A stretch of DNA of 64,000 nt. Source: an uncultured Cellulophaga sp. (GTDB lineage: Bacteria > Bacteroidota > Bacteroidia > Flavobacteriales > Flavobacteriaceae). The stretch is taken from NCBI GenBank assembly GCA_947496695.1, contig CANMEI010000006.1:1-64000 (forward strand), in the 5' to 3' direction. The position numbers and the translations under genes are program-made. The notes beneath the pieces are model-generated. The model did no database searches. It worked only from the letters and a program-made list of their open reading frames with translations, and had not been told where the DNA came from. Every line of letters begins with the position of its first letter. Within the stretch, counting starts at the first letter, position 1. Positions 26,951-36,449 of this stretch are shown piece after piece.

Positions 26951-29900
26951 ATGAAAAAAGTATTTACCTTATCTATTTTATTATTCATAATCCTCAATAT
27001 TTGGGCGCAAGAAACGATCAAAAAATACCCATTTGTGAATATAAAAGAGAGTGTATCTAAGATTGGGGTAAACTCAATAATTCAAGATCAGTACGGTTTT
27101 ACTTGGTTAAGTACAAATGGATCTGGTTTAAATAGGTTTGATGGTATAGATTATAAAACCTATAAATCTAAATTAAATGATGTTACATCATTAAGTAGTA
27201 ATACAGTCTTTTGTTCGTATCTCGATAGTGAAAATAGGCTTTGGTTTGGTACTGATGACGGTCTTAATTTGTATGATCGTAAAAATGATAGATTTAAGAG
27301 AATTCTTTTATCCGAATTTAAACAAAACAATACTAATGTTTCCGTTAGAAGCTTAAAAGCAGATGCTAATGGAAACTTATTTATCGGAACTTTTGAACTT
27401 GGTCTGTTTAAGCTAGATTTAGTTGATTTTAGTATTGAAAAAATTCCATTTCAAGATGCGGATAAATATGCTACAATAACAATTCAATCTATTGAAGTTG
27501 ATGAGATAGGAAATATTTATACCGCCAGTGATAGAGGGCTTCAAGTGGTTGATCAAAAAATAAATGTTCTTAAACAAGCCACATTTAAAACTAAGCTGTC
27601 AGTTGAGTTTTTAAATTTTAAGATAAAAGAATTGCTTATTGATGGTAATGATAATTTGTGGTTAGGTACAGAAACAAACGGTTTGTATAAAATTAAAAAT
27701 ATAAATACGAGTCAAAATTTATTTTCTGAAATAGTACATTTTCCAATTTCAGAAAATAGAATAATGTCTATAATAAATTTACCAGATGAAACTTTGCTTT
27801 GTAGCACTGAAAATGAAGGATTAATGCATATTGATGAAGAGGGGCATGTGATAAATAACTATAGGGCAGGTAAAACTGATGACGATTGTATTAAATCAAA
27901 TTCTATATGGACTTTATTTCTTGATAATAATGAACGTATTTGGTTAGGGTATTATAATGCAGGTATAGGAGTTTATGATAAACTGTACGATAAGTTTGAA
28001 GATTTAGAAAGTTTGCAAAACAATACAAACTCATTACAAAATGGATCTGTGACAGCAATTGTAAAAGACAAGTTTGATAAATTTTGGATAGCCATGGATG
28101 GTGGAGGTATTGATTTGTTTGACTTTAAAACAAATAAATTTACACATATAAATAGCACAGATAATGGCTATATATCAGGACTTACGGATGATTATATAGA
28201 ATCTTTATTTATTGATAGTAATGAAAATATTTGGGCAGGAAGCTGGAACAAAGGTCTTTTCTTACTGAAGAAAGGAACTAAAAAATTTATTAAACATACC
28301 ATAAAAAGTACAAATGGAGGATTGAAATCTGATAATATATTAAGTATTGCTGAAGATTCTGATGGAACCATTTGGTTTGTTAGTTGGGACAAAGGGTTAC
28401 ATTCATATAATCCAAAAACAGAAAAATTTATACATCATGATTCAAAGCCATTTATAAAAAATGGGATTGTTGATTGTTATGCTAGAAAAATAATAATTGA
28501 TAAACAGGGCGCACTTTGGATGGCTACAACAAACAAAGGTGTTTTTAAAATAAATAAGAAAAAAGACAATACTTTTTCTATTGTTTCAATGGCAAAAAGA
28601 ATGTCTGAAGAGTTTAATAATTATGCGAAAGCCAACCATATTTTGTCTTTATGTGAAGATTCAAATGGTTTAATATGGTTAGGGACTAGAGGGGCAGGCT
28701 TATGTTCATATGACAGTAAGCAAGATGTTTTTACATGGTATAATAGTACTAATGGTTTAGATGCGGTTAATATAACAGGACTTATTGAAGATTTACAAGG
28801 TAATATTTGGATTTCTTCAAACTCAGGAGTCTCAAAATTAAATATTAAGACTAAAGTATTTACTAAATACTCGAAAAATGACGGATTGCTATCTAATGAT
28901 TTTAATATAAATGCTACATTTAGAGATAGTGATGGCACAATTTTTTTAGGTAATTATCAAGGTGTAGATTATTTCAACCCTTCAAATATCATTGTAAATG
29001 AAACCTTACCATCGTTATATTTAACAGGCTTTAAATTATTTAATAAAGCAGTTGTTCCTAGTGAAAAAAATGGCCCATTAAAAAGTGTTATTGGTGAAAC
29101 AACTAATGTAACATTAAACCATAAACAATCTGTTTTTACAATACAATACTCTGGAATAAACTATACAAGACCAGAAAAAAACCAGTATGCTTATTATTTA
29201 GAAGGTTTAGAAGATACTTGGAATTATGTAGGAAATTTGAGAAATGCTACTTATACAAATTTAGATCATGGTGATTATACCTTTAAATTAAAAGCAGCTA
29301 ATAGTGATGGTGTTTGGAATGAGACACCATTAAGTTTAAAAATAAAAGTATTGCCACCCTGGTGGAAGACAAATGAAGCTTTATTCGCATATGTAGCGTT
29401 AATGCTTATTGGAATTTATGTTTTAAATAGAATGGCTCAATTAAGATTGAATAAAAAACAAGAAGAAACGCTAGAGGAAAATAAAAGATTACAAGAGCAA
29501 AATTTAAATGAGAAAAAGTTTCAATTTTTCACCAATATATCTCATGAGTTTAGAACACCTTTAACGTTAATAATGAATCCGATAAGTGATATTATTAGGG
29601 ATACTACGTTAGACTTACCCGCTAGAGTTATTGATAAACATAATATAATACACAAAAACACTCAACGCCTTTATAGGTTGATTAATGAGCTTTTAGATTT
29701 TAGAAAATTAGAATCAAATAAGGCTAGAGTTAATGCTGTAAAATTAAATTTACGAGATTTCACAAAAGACATAGTTAGTTATTTTAAAGAAGAAGCACTA
29801 TCAAATAGTATTGATATTAATCTTGATGCAGACCTTGTAGATATTCCGCTATGGGGAGATAAGAGTATGTTAGAGAAAATAATCTTTAATATTTTGTCAA

Positions 29901-31120
29901 ATGCTATAAAAGTAACACCAAAAGGCGGGGCTATAAATATTGATTTAAAATCTAATAATTCACTAGAATTATTACCATTAGTAGATGAGAATACACCTAT
30001 TGAGGTTGTAAAAATAATTATTACGGATACAGGTACAGGAATAGAAAAAGAAGAGGTTGAAAGAATATTTGAACGTTTTTATCAATCTAAAAGTTTAAAT
30101 AAAGGGTATTATGGAGGTACAGGCATTGGTCTTGAGGTCGTTAGAGATTTTATCACCTTACACAAAGGAAAAATAGAAGTAGAAAGTGAAATAGGGCAAG
30201 GAACAACTTTTACAATAATTCTACCAGAAGGTAAAACACATTTTTCTGAAGATGAAATAGCATCTGAAATTGTTGAAAGTAAAATAAACGATGAGCTTTT
30301 TGTACCTGTAAAAACAAAAAAGAAACAAGAAGAAAAGTTTGTAGAAAATTTACATAAATATACCTTATTAATAGTAGAAGATAATGCAGAACTTAGAACT
30401 TATTTAAAAGAAGAAATAGGGAGTGAGTATAAAGTTTTACTTGCTAATAACGGAAAAAAAGGTCTTGAACTAGCTAAAGAAATACTTCCTGATGTTATTA
30501 TTACAGATGTTATTATGCCTGAAATGGATGGATTTGACTTCTGTGAAAAAATAAAAAGTGATATTAGTACAAGTCATATTCCGCTATTAATGCTAACTGC
30601 AAAAGCAAAAATTGATGATAGAATGGATGGTATTGAAGTGGGAGCTGACGCCTACATGGTAAAACCTTTTGATATACGGTTATTAAGGTTAAGAGTATCT
30701 CAATTAATAACAAGCAGGCAACTAATCTTTAATAAATATTTTAGTGTGATAAGTGAAATGCCTCAAGGCACTAAAACTTCATCATTAGACAAAGAGTTTA
30801 TTGAAAAAGTACTAGACTATATTAATAAGAATATTGACAATCCTGATTTAAATGTAGCATTACTAGCTGACAAGTTGAATTTAAGTAGGAGTCAATTTTA
30901 TAGAAAAATTAAAGCACTTACCAACCAAACGGCTAATGAGTTTTTACGGAATATTAGATTGCAAAAAGCGAAACAAATTTTAGAGCTGGGCAGTGCTAGT
31001 ATTAGTGAAGTATGTTATAAAACCGGCTTTTCTTCACCATCATATTTTTCAAAATGTTTTAAGAATTATTTTCAAATATTACCTACAGAAGTAATTGTTA
31101 AAGAAAGAAAAGAAAACTAA
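26951..31120 (+). CDS. Hybrid two-component system sensor/regulator (HTCS)
   Basis: This 1389-residue protein unites sensor and transcription factor. A signal peptide (ends WAQ) precedes two periplasmic Reg_prop beta-propellers with repeated blades such as GFTWLSTNGSGLNRFDG and NIWAGSWNKGLFLL. A Y_Y_Y domain follows near residues 735-805, then a membrane helix (ALFAYVALMLIGIYVL, about 815). Inside are HisKA (NISHEFRTPLTLIM), HATPase (FNILSNAIKVTP, GTGIGLEVV), a receiver (LLIVEDNAEL, DVIITDVIMPEMDGFDF, VKPFD) and an AraC-type DNA-binding domain (LNLSRSQFYRKIKALT, CYKTGFSSPSYFSKCFK). Proteins of this class sense an oligosaccharide in the periplasm and activate their own utilization locus. It sits between the enzymes and the SusCD pair that it probably controls. 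Confidence 0.96.
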   Translation: MKKVFTLSILLFIILNIWAQETIKKYPFVNIKESVSKIGVNSIIQDQYGFTWLSTNGSGLNRFDGIDYKTYKSKLNDVTSLSSNTVFCSYLDSENRLWFGTDDGLNLYDRKNDRFKRILLSEFKQNNTNVSVRSLKADANGNLFIGTFELGLFKLDLVDFSIEKIPFQDADKYATITIQSIEVDEIGNIYTASDRGLQVVDQKINVLKQATFKTKLSVEFLNFKIKELLIDGNDNLWLGTETNGLYKIKNINTSQNLFSEIVHFPISENRIMSIINLPDETLLCSTENEGLMHIDEEGHVINNYRAGKTDDDCIKSNSIWTLFLDNNERIWLGYYNAGIGVYDKLYDKFEDLESLQNNTNSLQNGSVTAIVKDKFDKFWIAMDGGGIDLFDFKTNKFTHINSTDNGYISGLTDDYIESLFIDSNENIWAGSWNKGLFLLKKGTKKFIKHTIKSTNGGLKSDNILSIAEDSDGTIWFVSWDKGLHSYNPKTEKFIHHDSKPFIKNGIVDCYARKIIIDKQGALWMATTNKGVFKINKKKDNTFSIVSMAKRMSEEFNNYAKANHILSLCEDSNGLIWLGTRGAGLCSYDSKQDVFTWYNSTNGLDAVNITGLIEDLQGNIWISSNSGVSKLNIKTKVFTKYSKNDGLLSNDFNINATFRDSDGTIFLGNYQGVDYFNPSNIIVNETLPSLYLTGFKLFNKAVVPSEKNGPLKSVIGETTNVTLNHKQSVFTIQYSGINYTRPEKNQYAYYLEGLEDTWNYVGNLRNATYTNLDHGDYTFKLKAANSDGVWNETPLSLKIKVLPPWWKTNEALFAYVALMLIGIYVLNRMAQLRLNKKQEETLEENKRLQEQNLNEKKFQFFTNISHEFRTPLTLIMNPISDIIRDTTLDLPARVIDKHNIIHKNTQRLYRLINELLDFRKLESNKARVNAVKLNLRDFTKDIVSYFKEEALSNSIDINLDADLVDIPLWGDKSMLEKIIFNILSNAIKVTPKGGAINIDLKSNNSLELLPLVDENTPIEVVKIIITDTGTGIEKEEVERIFERFYQSKSLNKGYYGGTGIGLEVVRDFITLHKGKIEVESEIGQGTTFTIILPEGKTHFSEDEIASEIVESKINDELFVPVKTKKKQEEKFVENLHKYTLLIVEDNAELRTYLKEEIGSEYKVLLANNGKKGLELAKEILPDVIITDVIMPEMDGFDFCEKIKSDISTSHIPLLMLTAKAKIDDRMDGIEVGADAYMVKPFDIRLLRLRVSQLITSRQLIFNKYFSVISEMPQGTKTSSLDKEFIEKVLDYINKNIDNPDLNVALLADKLNLSRSQFYRKIKALTNQTANEFLRNIRLQKAKQILELGSASISEVCYKTGFSSPSYFSKCFKNYFQILPTEVIVKERKEN

Positions 31121-31296
31121 TATAGATCTCAAGTAGTAGTTTTAAAGTTATAAGTATTAACCGCTATAGAAGTAAATATTTATAGCTTTTCTATTTATGT
31201 ATATATAAAATACTATCAAATACTTAATTTGTTTATTATCATAAATTATTAATGACTAATAGTTTTTTTGTTTTAAAAAATATTTATTTAATAATT

Positions 31297-31412
31297 AATT
31301 ATGAATTACATGTTTCAATTCATAATTTTTAAAAATGTAAGATTGCAATATTTGTTGCATTGTTATGTGTTAAATGTTGTATTTGTAGCAAATATCCTCA
31401 AAATGCTACAAA
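31297..31412. promoter_or_regulatory. Repeat-rich candidate operator upstream of susC-like gene
   Basis: In the 520-bp gap between the HTCS and SusC genes, three structures cluster. AATTATGAATT (31297-31307) and AATTCATAATT (31317-31327) form an 11-bp inverted repeat. TTTGTTGCA (31351-31359) and TTTGTAGCA (31382-31390) form a near-direct repeat with starts 31 bases apart. The second is also mirrored by TGCTACAAA at 31404-31412, a perfect 9-bp inverted repeat. Spacing of about three helical turns suits a dimeric AraC-type activator such as the adjacent HTCS. Beyond these and the small frame at 31475-31573, I see nothing else in 31121-31640. Confidence 0.5.
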
Positions 31413-31474
31413 AGTGCTAGCATATGCAGTAAAGCTATTAGTATTCAATTAATGTTTTTTTAACATTTGAGTAT

Positions 31475-31573
31475 ATGAAATTTGACTTTTTAAAATGGAG
31501 TAGAATACTTGAAGTAATTCTAATATGCGCAATAATAGCCTTATTAGTTTTTCTAATCATGTATATTCTCTAA
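31475..31573 (+). CDS. Possible 32-residue single-pass membrane peptide
   Basis: ATG at 31475 opens a 32-codon frame ending in TAA at 31571-31573. The peptide begins MKFDFLKWSRILEV and continues as an uninterrupted hydrophobic helix (ILICAIIALLVFLIMYIL), which would give a small membrane protein with a short charged cytoplasmic start. It lies in the SusC leader region, 67 bases before the SusC start, so it could be a leader peptide or simply chance. There is no strong ribosome binding site. The clean amphipathic-then-hydrophobic pattern is the only support. Confidence 0.35.
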   Translation: MKFDFLKWSRILEVILICAIIALLVFLIMYIL

Positions 31574-31640
31574 AAACAAAATCAAATGAATTTTAAAAAA
31601 ATCTCAACTTAAATTAATTACTCACTCAAAACTTTATTTT

Positions 31641-34600
31641 ATGAAAAACATTTTTTTTAAAACCCTAATATTTCCCGTGTTGTTATTTATGGGAAGTGTT
31701 ATTCACGCGCAAACCGTTACAGGTGTTGTGTCAGATGAAACGGGGCCAATACCTGGGGTTAATGTATTAGTAAAAGGTACTTCTACAGGTACTGTTACAG
31801 ATTTTGATGGAAATTTTGAAATAACTTCTGATCAAGGAGATGTTTTAGTTTTTTCATACGTAGGTTATCTTACGCAAGAAATAAATATTGCAGGAAAAAC
31901 AACAATAAATATAACTTTAGCTGAAGATGCGGCATTGTTAGAAGAGGTAGTAGTCGTAGGTTATGGTACTAAAAAGAAAAGTTTAGTAACAGGTGCTATT
32001 TCTAGTATTGATTCAGAAGATATTAAAAATACATCTGCACCAAGAATAGAGCAAGTTCTGCAAGGTAAAACATCAGGTGTTTCGGTAGTGTCCTCTTCAG
32101 GAGCACCAGGTTCCGGAGCTAAAATAAGAATTAGAGGAGCAGGCTCAAACGGTAATTCAGATCCTTTATATATTGTTGATGGAATAAAAGTTAGCTCTAT
32201 AGATAATATTTCACCTAATGACATTGCTAATCTTGAAATTTTAAAAGATGCGGCATCTTCCGCTATTTATGGTACTCAAGGCGCAAATGGGGTAATAATA
32301 TTAACAACAAAACAAGGTAAAGTAGGAGAGACAGTTGTTAGTTACAGTACTCAATTGGGAATGCAATCGGTTAGAACAAATATGGAGCTAATGGATGCTT
32401 CTCAATTTGTAACTTATTTTCAAGAGGCAGGTCAAACTCAAGTGGTTGATAATGGTATTGATACCAATTGGTTAGATGAGACTTTTAGAAATGCATTCAC
32501 ACAAAGGCACGATTTAAGTATTTCTGGAGCAAGTGATAAAACAGCATTTTACTTTTCAGGATCATATATCAATCAAGAGGGTGTTGTTGGTGATAATTCT
32601 GATTATAAAAGATTTACAGGTAGACTTAATGTAAATTCAAAAGTGAAGAGTTGGCTTGAAGTAGGTACTAATATTACCTATTCAAATATAACATCGTCAC
32701 CAATAACGGAAGATGATTCTACAGGAGGTGTTATAAACCATGCATTATTAATTGATCCGTTAACACCTGTAATTTATACAGGCGATTTGCCACAAATAGC
32801 TGTTGATGGTTTAGCTGCAGGTACAGCAATGACAGATAGTGATGGTAATGTTTATGGGTATCCAACATATGCTACAGGTGAGGTTACTAATCCAGTAGCA
32901 TCTGCTAATTATAGGTTTAGAGGTGGTATTGATACAGATAAAGTTTTGGCTTCTGTTTATGCAAAATTAAAGTTTAGCGATAATTTTAATTTTACATCAA
33001 GATTTGGTTATGAGAGATCAAATACTTTTGATAATAGATGGACACCTATTTATGTGGTTTCATCTGAAGCACAAAATACATCAGTAACCCTAAATAATTC
33101 TATATCAAGAAATTCAAGATGGTTATGGGAAAATTTTGCATCGTATACTCAAGAGTTCGGAGATCATAACTTAACAGGTTTATTAGGGTATTCATCAGAA
33201 CAAGTATTAAGTCCTTCATATAACTTAAGAGGTTCAGATGTTCATGAACAAACAGATGAATTTGCATATTTTGATTATGCAAATAGAGATAATGACGTTA
33301 TTGGTGGCGGTATTTATGAAAGAGTAGGTACATCTGTTTTTGGAAGGTTGTCTTATGATTATGCCGGTAAATATTTATTAGAAGGTTCTTTAAGGTATGA
33401 CACATCAAGTTTCTTTCCAACAGATAAAAAATCAGGATATTTCCCAGCTGTTTCTGCAGGTTGGTTAATTTCTAATGAAGATTTTTGGAATCCAGAATCA
33501 AAACTAAACTATGCCAAATTTCGTGCAAGTTGGGGGCAAAATGGTAGTGATAATAACTTAGGTACTTATATCAATAGTTTAGTATTTCAAACAGTTGCTT
33601 TAGAAAGTGGTGTTGTGCCAGTAGTTTATGAAGGTGTTAGTGGTATTACAGCAGGTAATTTGCCAAATCCAGATTTAGGTTGGGAGCGTTCAGAACAATT
33701 AGATTTAGGTTTAGATCTTAGAGCGCTTAGCAACAAACTTAGTTTCTCTGTTGATTATTATATAAAAACAACTAGAGATTTATTACTTGTTGATGGTAGT
33801 ATTATTGCTCCGCCATCTTTAGGAGTAGGGGTTCCGTCAATTAATGCAGGAACAGTTGAGAATAAAGGATTTGAATTTGAATTAGGGTATAACAGTAAAA
33901 CAGATAGTGGTTTTAGCTATGGCGTAAACCTTAATCTATCAACTCTTAAAAATGAAGTTACTGAAATTAATTTTGTAGGTGATGATGGTTTCATAATTGG
34001 GGCAGATGCTCCTCAAAATAATGACGGTGTAACACGTTTTGAAAAAGGTTTTCCGCTATGGTATTTTTATGGATATAAAACAGATGGTATTGACTCAGAT
34101 ACAGGAGAAATCATTATTGTAGATACAGATGGTGTAGATGGTATTACATCAAATGATAAAACTGAAATAGGATCACCACATCCAGATATTATCTATGGTG
34201 GTAGTATAGATTTAGGTTATAAAAATTTAGATTTTAGTCTTAGGTTTCAAGGTACACAAGGCAATGATATTTTTGCGGCTTACCATCAACCATCAAGACC
34301 TATAACCAATAAACCAGTTCAGTTTTTTGAAGGTAGATGGCAAGAAGTTGGCGACATAGCAATATACCCATCAGCAGCAAATGCAACTACAGCTTATGAT
34401 ACTGATTTGGTTTTAGAAGATGGTTCATATATGAGAATTAAGCAAATTCAATTAGGCTATAGTTTTCCTTCTCAATTAGCTAAAAAATTAAAGTTTAAAA
34501 GTTTAAGAACATATATTTCTTTAGATGATTATTTCACTTTTACTAAGTACAATGGTTTAGACCCTGAGGCAGGAAGTTTTTCTGATAATAGTATTGGTGT

Positions 34601-34661
34601 AGATAGAGGTTTTTATCCAATACCTTCAAAAGTATTATTAGGGTTATCAATTGAATTTTAA
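31641..34661 (+). CDS. SusC/RagA-family TonB-dependent outer membrane receptor
   Basis: This 1006-residue protein has a signal peptide (ends SVIHAQ), a carboxypeptidase-regulatory-like domain (VTGVVSDETGPIPGVNVLVK), and the SusC-specific plug start EEVVVVGYGTKKKSLVTGAI. The plug continues with QVLQGKTSGVSVVSSSGAPG and DPLYIVDGI, followed by NGVIILTTKQG. The remaining region is a 22-strand barrel ending in a terminal aromatic residue (GLSIEF). SusC proteins import glycan oligomers across the outer membrane with TonB energy and form a lidded complex with SusD. The SusD-like gene follows after 15 bases. No extra N-terminal signalling domain is present, so control is by the HTCS rather than by an anti-sigma factor. 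Confidence 0.96.
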   Translation: MKNIFFKTLIFPVLLFMGSVIHAQTVTGVVSDETGPIPGVNVLVKGTSTGTVTDFDGNFEITSDQGDVLVFSYVGYLTQEINIAGKTTINITLAEDAALLEEVVVVGYGTKKKSLVTGAISSIDSEDIKNTSAPRIEQVLQGKTSGVSVVSSSGAPGSGAKIRIRGAGSNGNSDPLYIVDGIKVSSIDNISPNDIANLEILKDAASSAIYGTQGANGVIILTTKQGKVGETVVSYSTQLGMQSVRTNMELMDASQFVTYFQEAGQTQVVDNGIDTNWLDETFRNAFTQRHDLSISGASDKTAFYFSGSYINQEGVVGDNSDYKRFTGRLNVNSKVKSWLEVGTNITYSNITSSPITEDDSTGGVINHALLIDPLTPVIYTGDLPQIAVDGLAAGTAMTDSDGNVYGYPTYATGEVTNPVASANYRFRGGIDTDKVLASVYAKLKFSDNFNFTSRFGYERSNTFDNRWTPIYVVSSEAQNTSVTLNNSISRNSRWLWENFASYTQEFGDHNLTGLLGYSSEQVLSPSYNLRGSDVHEQTDEFAYFDYANRDNDVIGGGIYERVGTSVFGRLSYDYAGKYLLEGSLRYDTSSFFPTDKKSGYFPAVSAGWLISNEDFWNPESKLNYAKFRASWGQNGSDNNLGTYINSLVFQTVALESGVVPVVYEGVSGITAGNLPNPDLGWERSEQLDLGLDLRALSNKLSFSVDYYIKTTRDLLLVDGSIIAPPSLGVGVPSINAGTVENKGFEFELGYNSKTDSGFSYGVNLNLSTLKNEVTEINFVGDDGFIIGADAPQNNDGVTRFEKGFPLWYFYGYKTDGIDSDTGEIIIVDTDGVDGITSNDKTEIGSPHPDIIYGGSIDLGYKNLDFSLRFQGTQGNDIFAAYHQPSRPITNKPVQFFEGRWQEVGDIAIYPSAANATTAYDTDLVLEDGSYMRIKQIQLGYSFPSQLAKKLKFKSLRTYISLDDYFTFTKYNGLDPEAGSFSDNSIGVDRGFYPIPSKVLLGLSIEF

Positions 34662-34676
34662 TAAAAAAATACAGAT

Positions 34677-36203
34677 ATGAAAAAAACAATATATAGCATG
34701 GTACTAATACTTTTTTTGAGTGTATCATGTAGTGAAGATTTTACGGAAGTAGCTCCTGTAGGTGTGCTAGAAAGTTCTACATTTTTTACAAGTGAAAGTA
34801 ATGCAGAGGAAGCATTAATAGGTTTATACGATTTAATGCAATACAATTATGCTAAAGACTGGAGTAGTGCTTTTTTCTTAAAGCAATTACCAGGTGATGC
34901 CTCAAACGCAGGTGGTGGTAGTTCTACAGATCAAACACAATTACAAAATATTGATGATTATGTAAACGTGTCAATTTCAAATGTTTCAATTGAAAGTGTG
35001 TGGGGGCTGTATTATCAAACAATAGCATTAGCAAATACAATTATTAATGAAGTAGAAGCGGGTTCATTAAGTAATAAAGAATTTGTTTTAGCAGAAGCTA
35101 AATTTATGAGAGCTTGGTGTTATTTTGAATTAACTACAATGTGGGGTGATGTGCCATTACGCTTAGTTAACCCAACCGAAATTAGTCCAGAGTCATTTGC
35201 GATACCTAAAAGTACTAGAGCAGAAATTTACGCTCAGGTTGAAGCTGATTTAGATGATGCTATTGCAGGTTTACCAGATAAAACAGCTGTTAGTTATAGT
35301 TTTAGAGTCTCACAAGGTGCAGCACAAGCCTTGATGGGTAAAGTACTAGTTTTTCAAGGTAGAAATGATGAAGCAATCCCTTATTTAGAAGCGGTTATTG
35401 CTAATCCAGCACATGATTTAGAAGCTGATGTCTCGCAAATTTATTTGCAAGACACAGAGTTTGGTATAGAATCTTTGTTTGAATTAGGATTTATATCAAC
35501 AGACGGAAAAGATTGGGGTAATATTGCTTGGGGTGGTCGTAATGAAAATAATTTACATGTTCAATTAATGGGCCCTCGTGGAGATGGTTATTTTGATTTA
35601 ACAGGTACAGGTCTTATCAATGGCTGGGGCTTTAATTTACCAACAGCAAAATTAGTAGCAGCTTTTGAGGCAGCTGGTGATGTAGATAGAAAAGCAGCAA
35701 CTGTAATGACCGAAGCTGAACTTAATGCGTTCGGTGGAAGTCTTACAGGAACACCATGGGATTATGAAGGTGCTATTAGAACCAAGTATGCTACACGCTT
35801 ATCAGAAACTGTAACAGATGGTGTTTCAGAATTAAATTACGGAACTAACTGGCGTTTGCTTAGGTATGCTGAAGTATTATTATTAGTAGCAGAGGCATAC
35901 AATGCAGAAGGCTTAGATGGTAACGCAAGAACAGAATTAAATAAAGTAAGAAACAGAGCAGGTTTAGCTGATGTTGATGCTTCTTTAGCAGATGATGATT
36001 TATTTGATGCTATTGTAAATGAGAAATATTTAGAATTGGCACATGAAGGTCAACGTTTTTGGGATTTAGTAAGATGGGGCTTGGCTAGTGAAGAATTAGC
36101 AAGTGAAGGTTATACCTCTAAAAATGATTTATTTCCTATTCCATCATCAGAAATAGATAAAAATGATGCATTAACAACAGCAGATCAAAATCCAGGTTAT
36201 TAA
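34677..36203 (+). CDS. SusD/RagB-family glycan-binding lipoprotein
   Basis: This 508-residue lipoprotein has a signal with cysteine 18 (LSVSCSEDF) and then the helical SusD fold, with TPR-like helices (NEVEAGSLSNKEFVLAEAKF, MRAWCYFELTTMWGDVPL) and the characteristic C-terminal segments RYAEVLLLVAEAYN, ELAHEGQRFWDLVRWG and LFPIPSSEIDKN. It caps the SusC barrel on the cell surface and binds the glycan. It is the last gene of the locus and is followed by a hairpin terminator. The residues SEDF right after the lipidated cysteine are acidic, compatible with a surface-export signal. Confidence 0.95.
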   Translation: MKKTIYSMVLILFLSVSCSEDFTEVAPVGVLESSTFFTSESNAEEALIGLYDLMQYNYAKDWSSAFFLKQLPGDASNAGGGSSTDQTQLQNIDDYVNVSISNVSIESVWGLYYQTIALANTIINEVEAGSLSNKEFVLAEAKFMRAWCYFELTTMWGDVPLRLVNPTEISPESFAIPKSTRAEIYAQVEADLDDAIAGLPDKTAVSYSFRVSQGAAQALMGKVLVFQGRNDEAIPYLEAVIANPAHDLEADVSQIYLQDTEFGIESLFELGFISTDGKDWGNIAWGGRNENNLHVQLMGPRGDGYFDLTGTGLINGWGFNLPTAKLVAAFEAAGDVDRKAATVMTEAELNAFGGSLTGTPWDYEGAIRTKYATRLSETVTDGVSELNYGTNWRLLRYAEVLLLVAEAYNAEGLDGNARTELNKVRNRAGLADVDASLADDDLFDAIVNEKYLELAHEGQRFWDLVRWGLASEELASEGYTSKNDLFPIPSSEIDKNDALTTADQNPGY

Positions 36204-36229
36204 AATAAGTTAAGTTTGAGTTTAGTTTG

Positions 36230-36260
36230 AAAACAACGTGGTAAAACACGTTGTTTTTGT
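36230..36260 (+). terminator. Intrinsic terminator after the SusD-like gene
   Basis: AAAACAACGTG (36230-36240) pairs perfectly with CACGTTGTTTT (36247-36257) around a GTAAAA loop and runs into a T-rich tail. It closes the polysaccharide utilization locus. Confidence 0.88.
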
Positions 36261-36449
36261 TTTATATACTATTCATGTTTTAAACTTAAGTGTCAAATAA
36301 TCAGTTATTAATACTGATTTTTAACAATTGTATCTTTAAAATGTTGTGTTATTTTTTTTTAAATAAAAGTTGTAACTAATAAGAATGACCGTATCAATAT
36401 ATAAATAATAGTAGTTATCTTAGGTTACACGGAAAATAACTTGATATAG

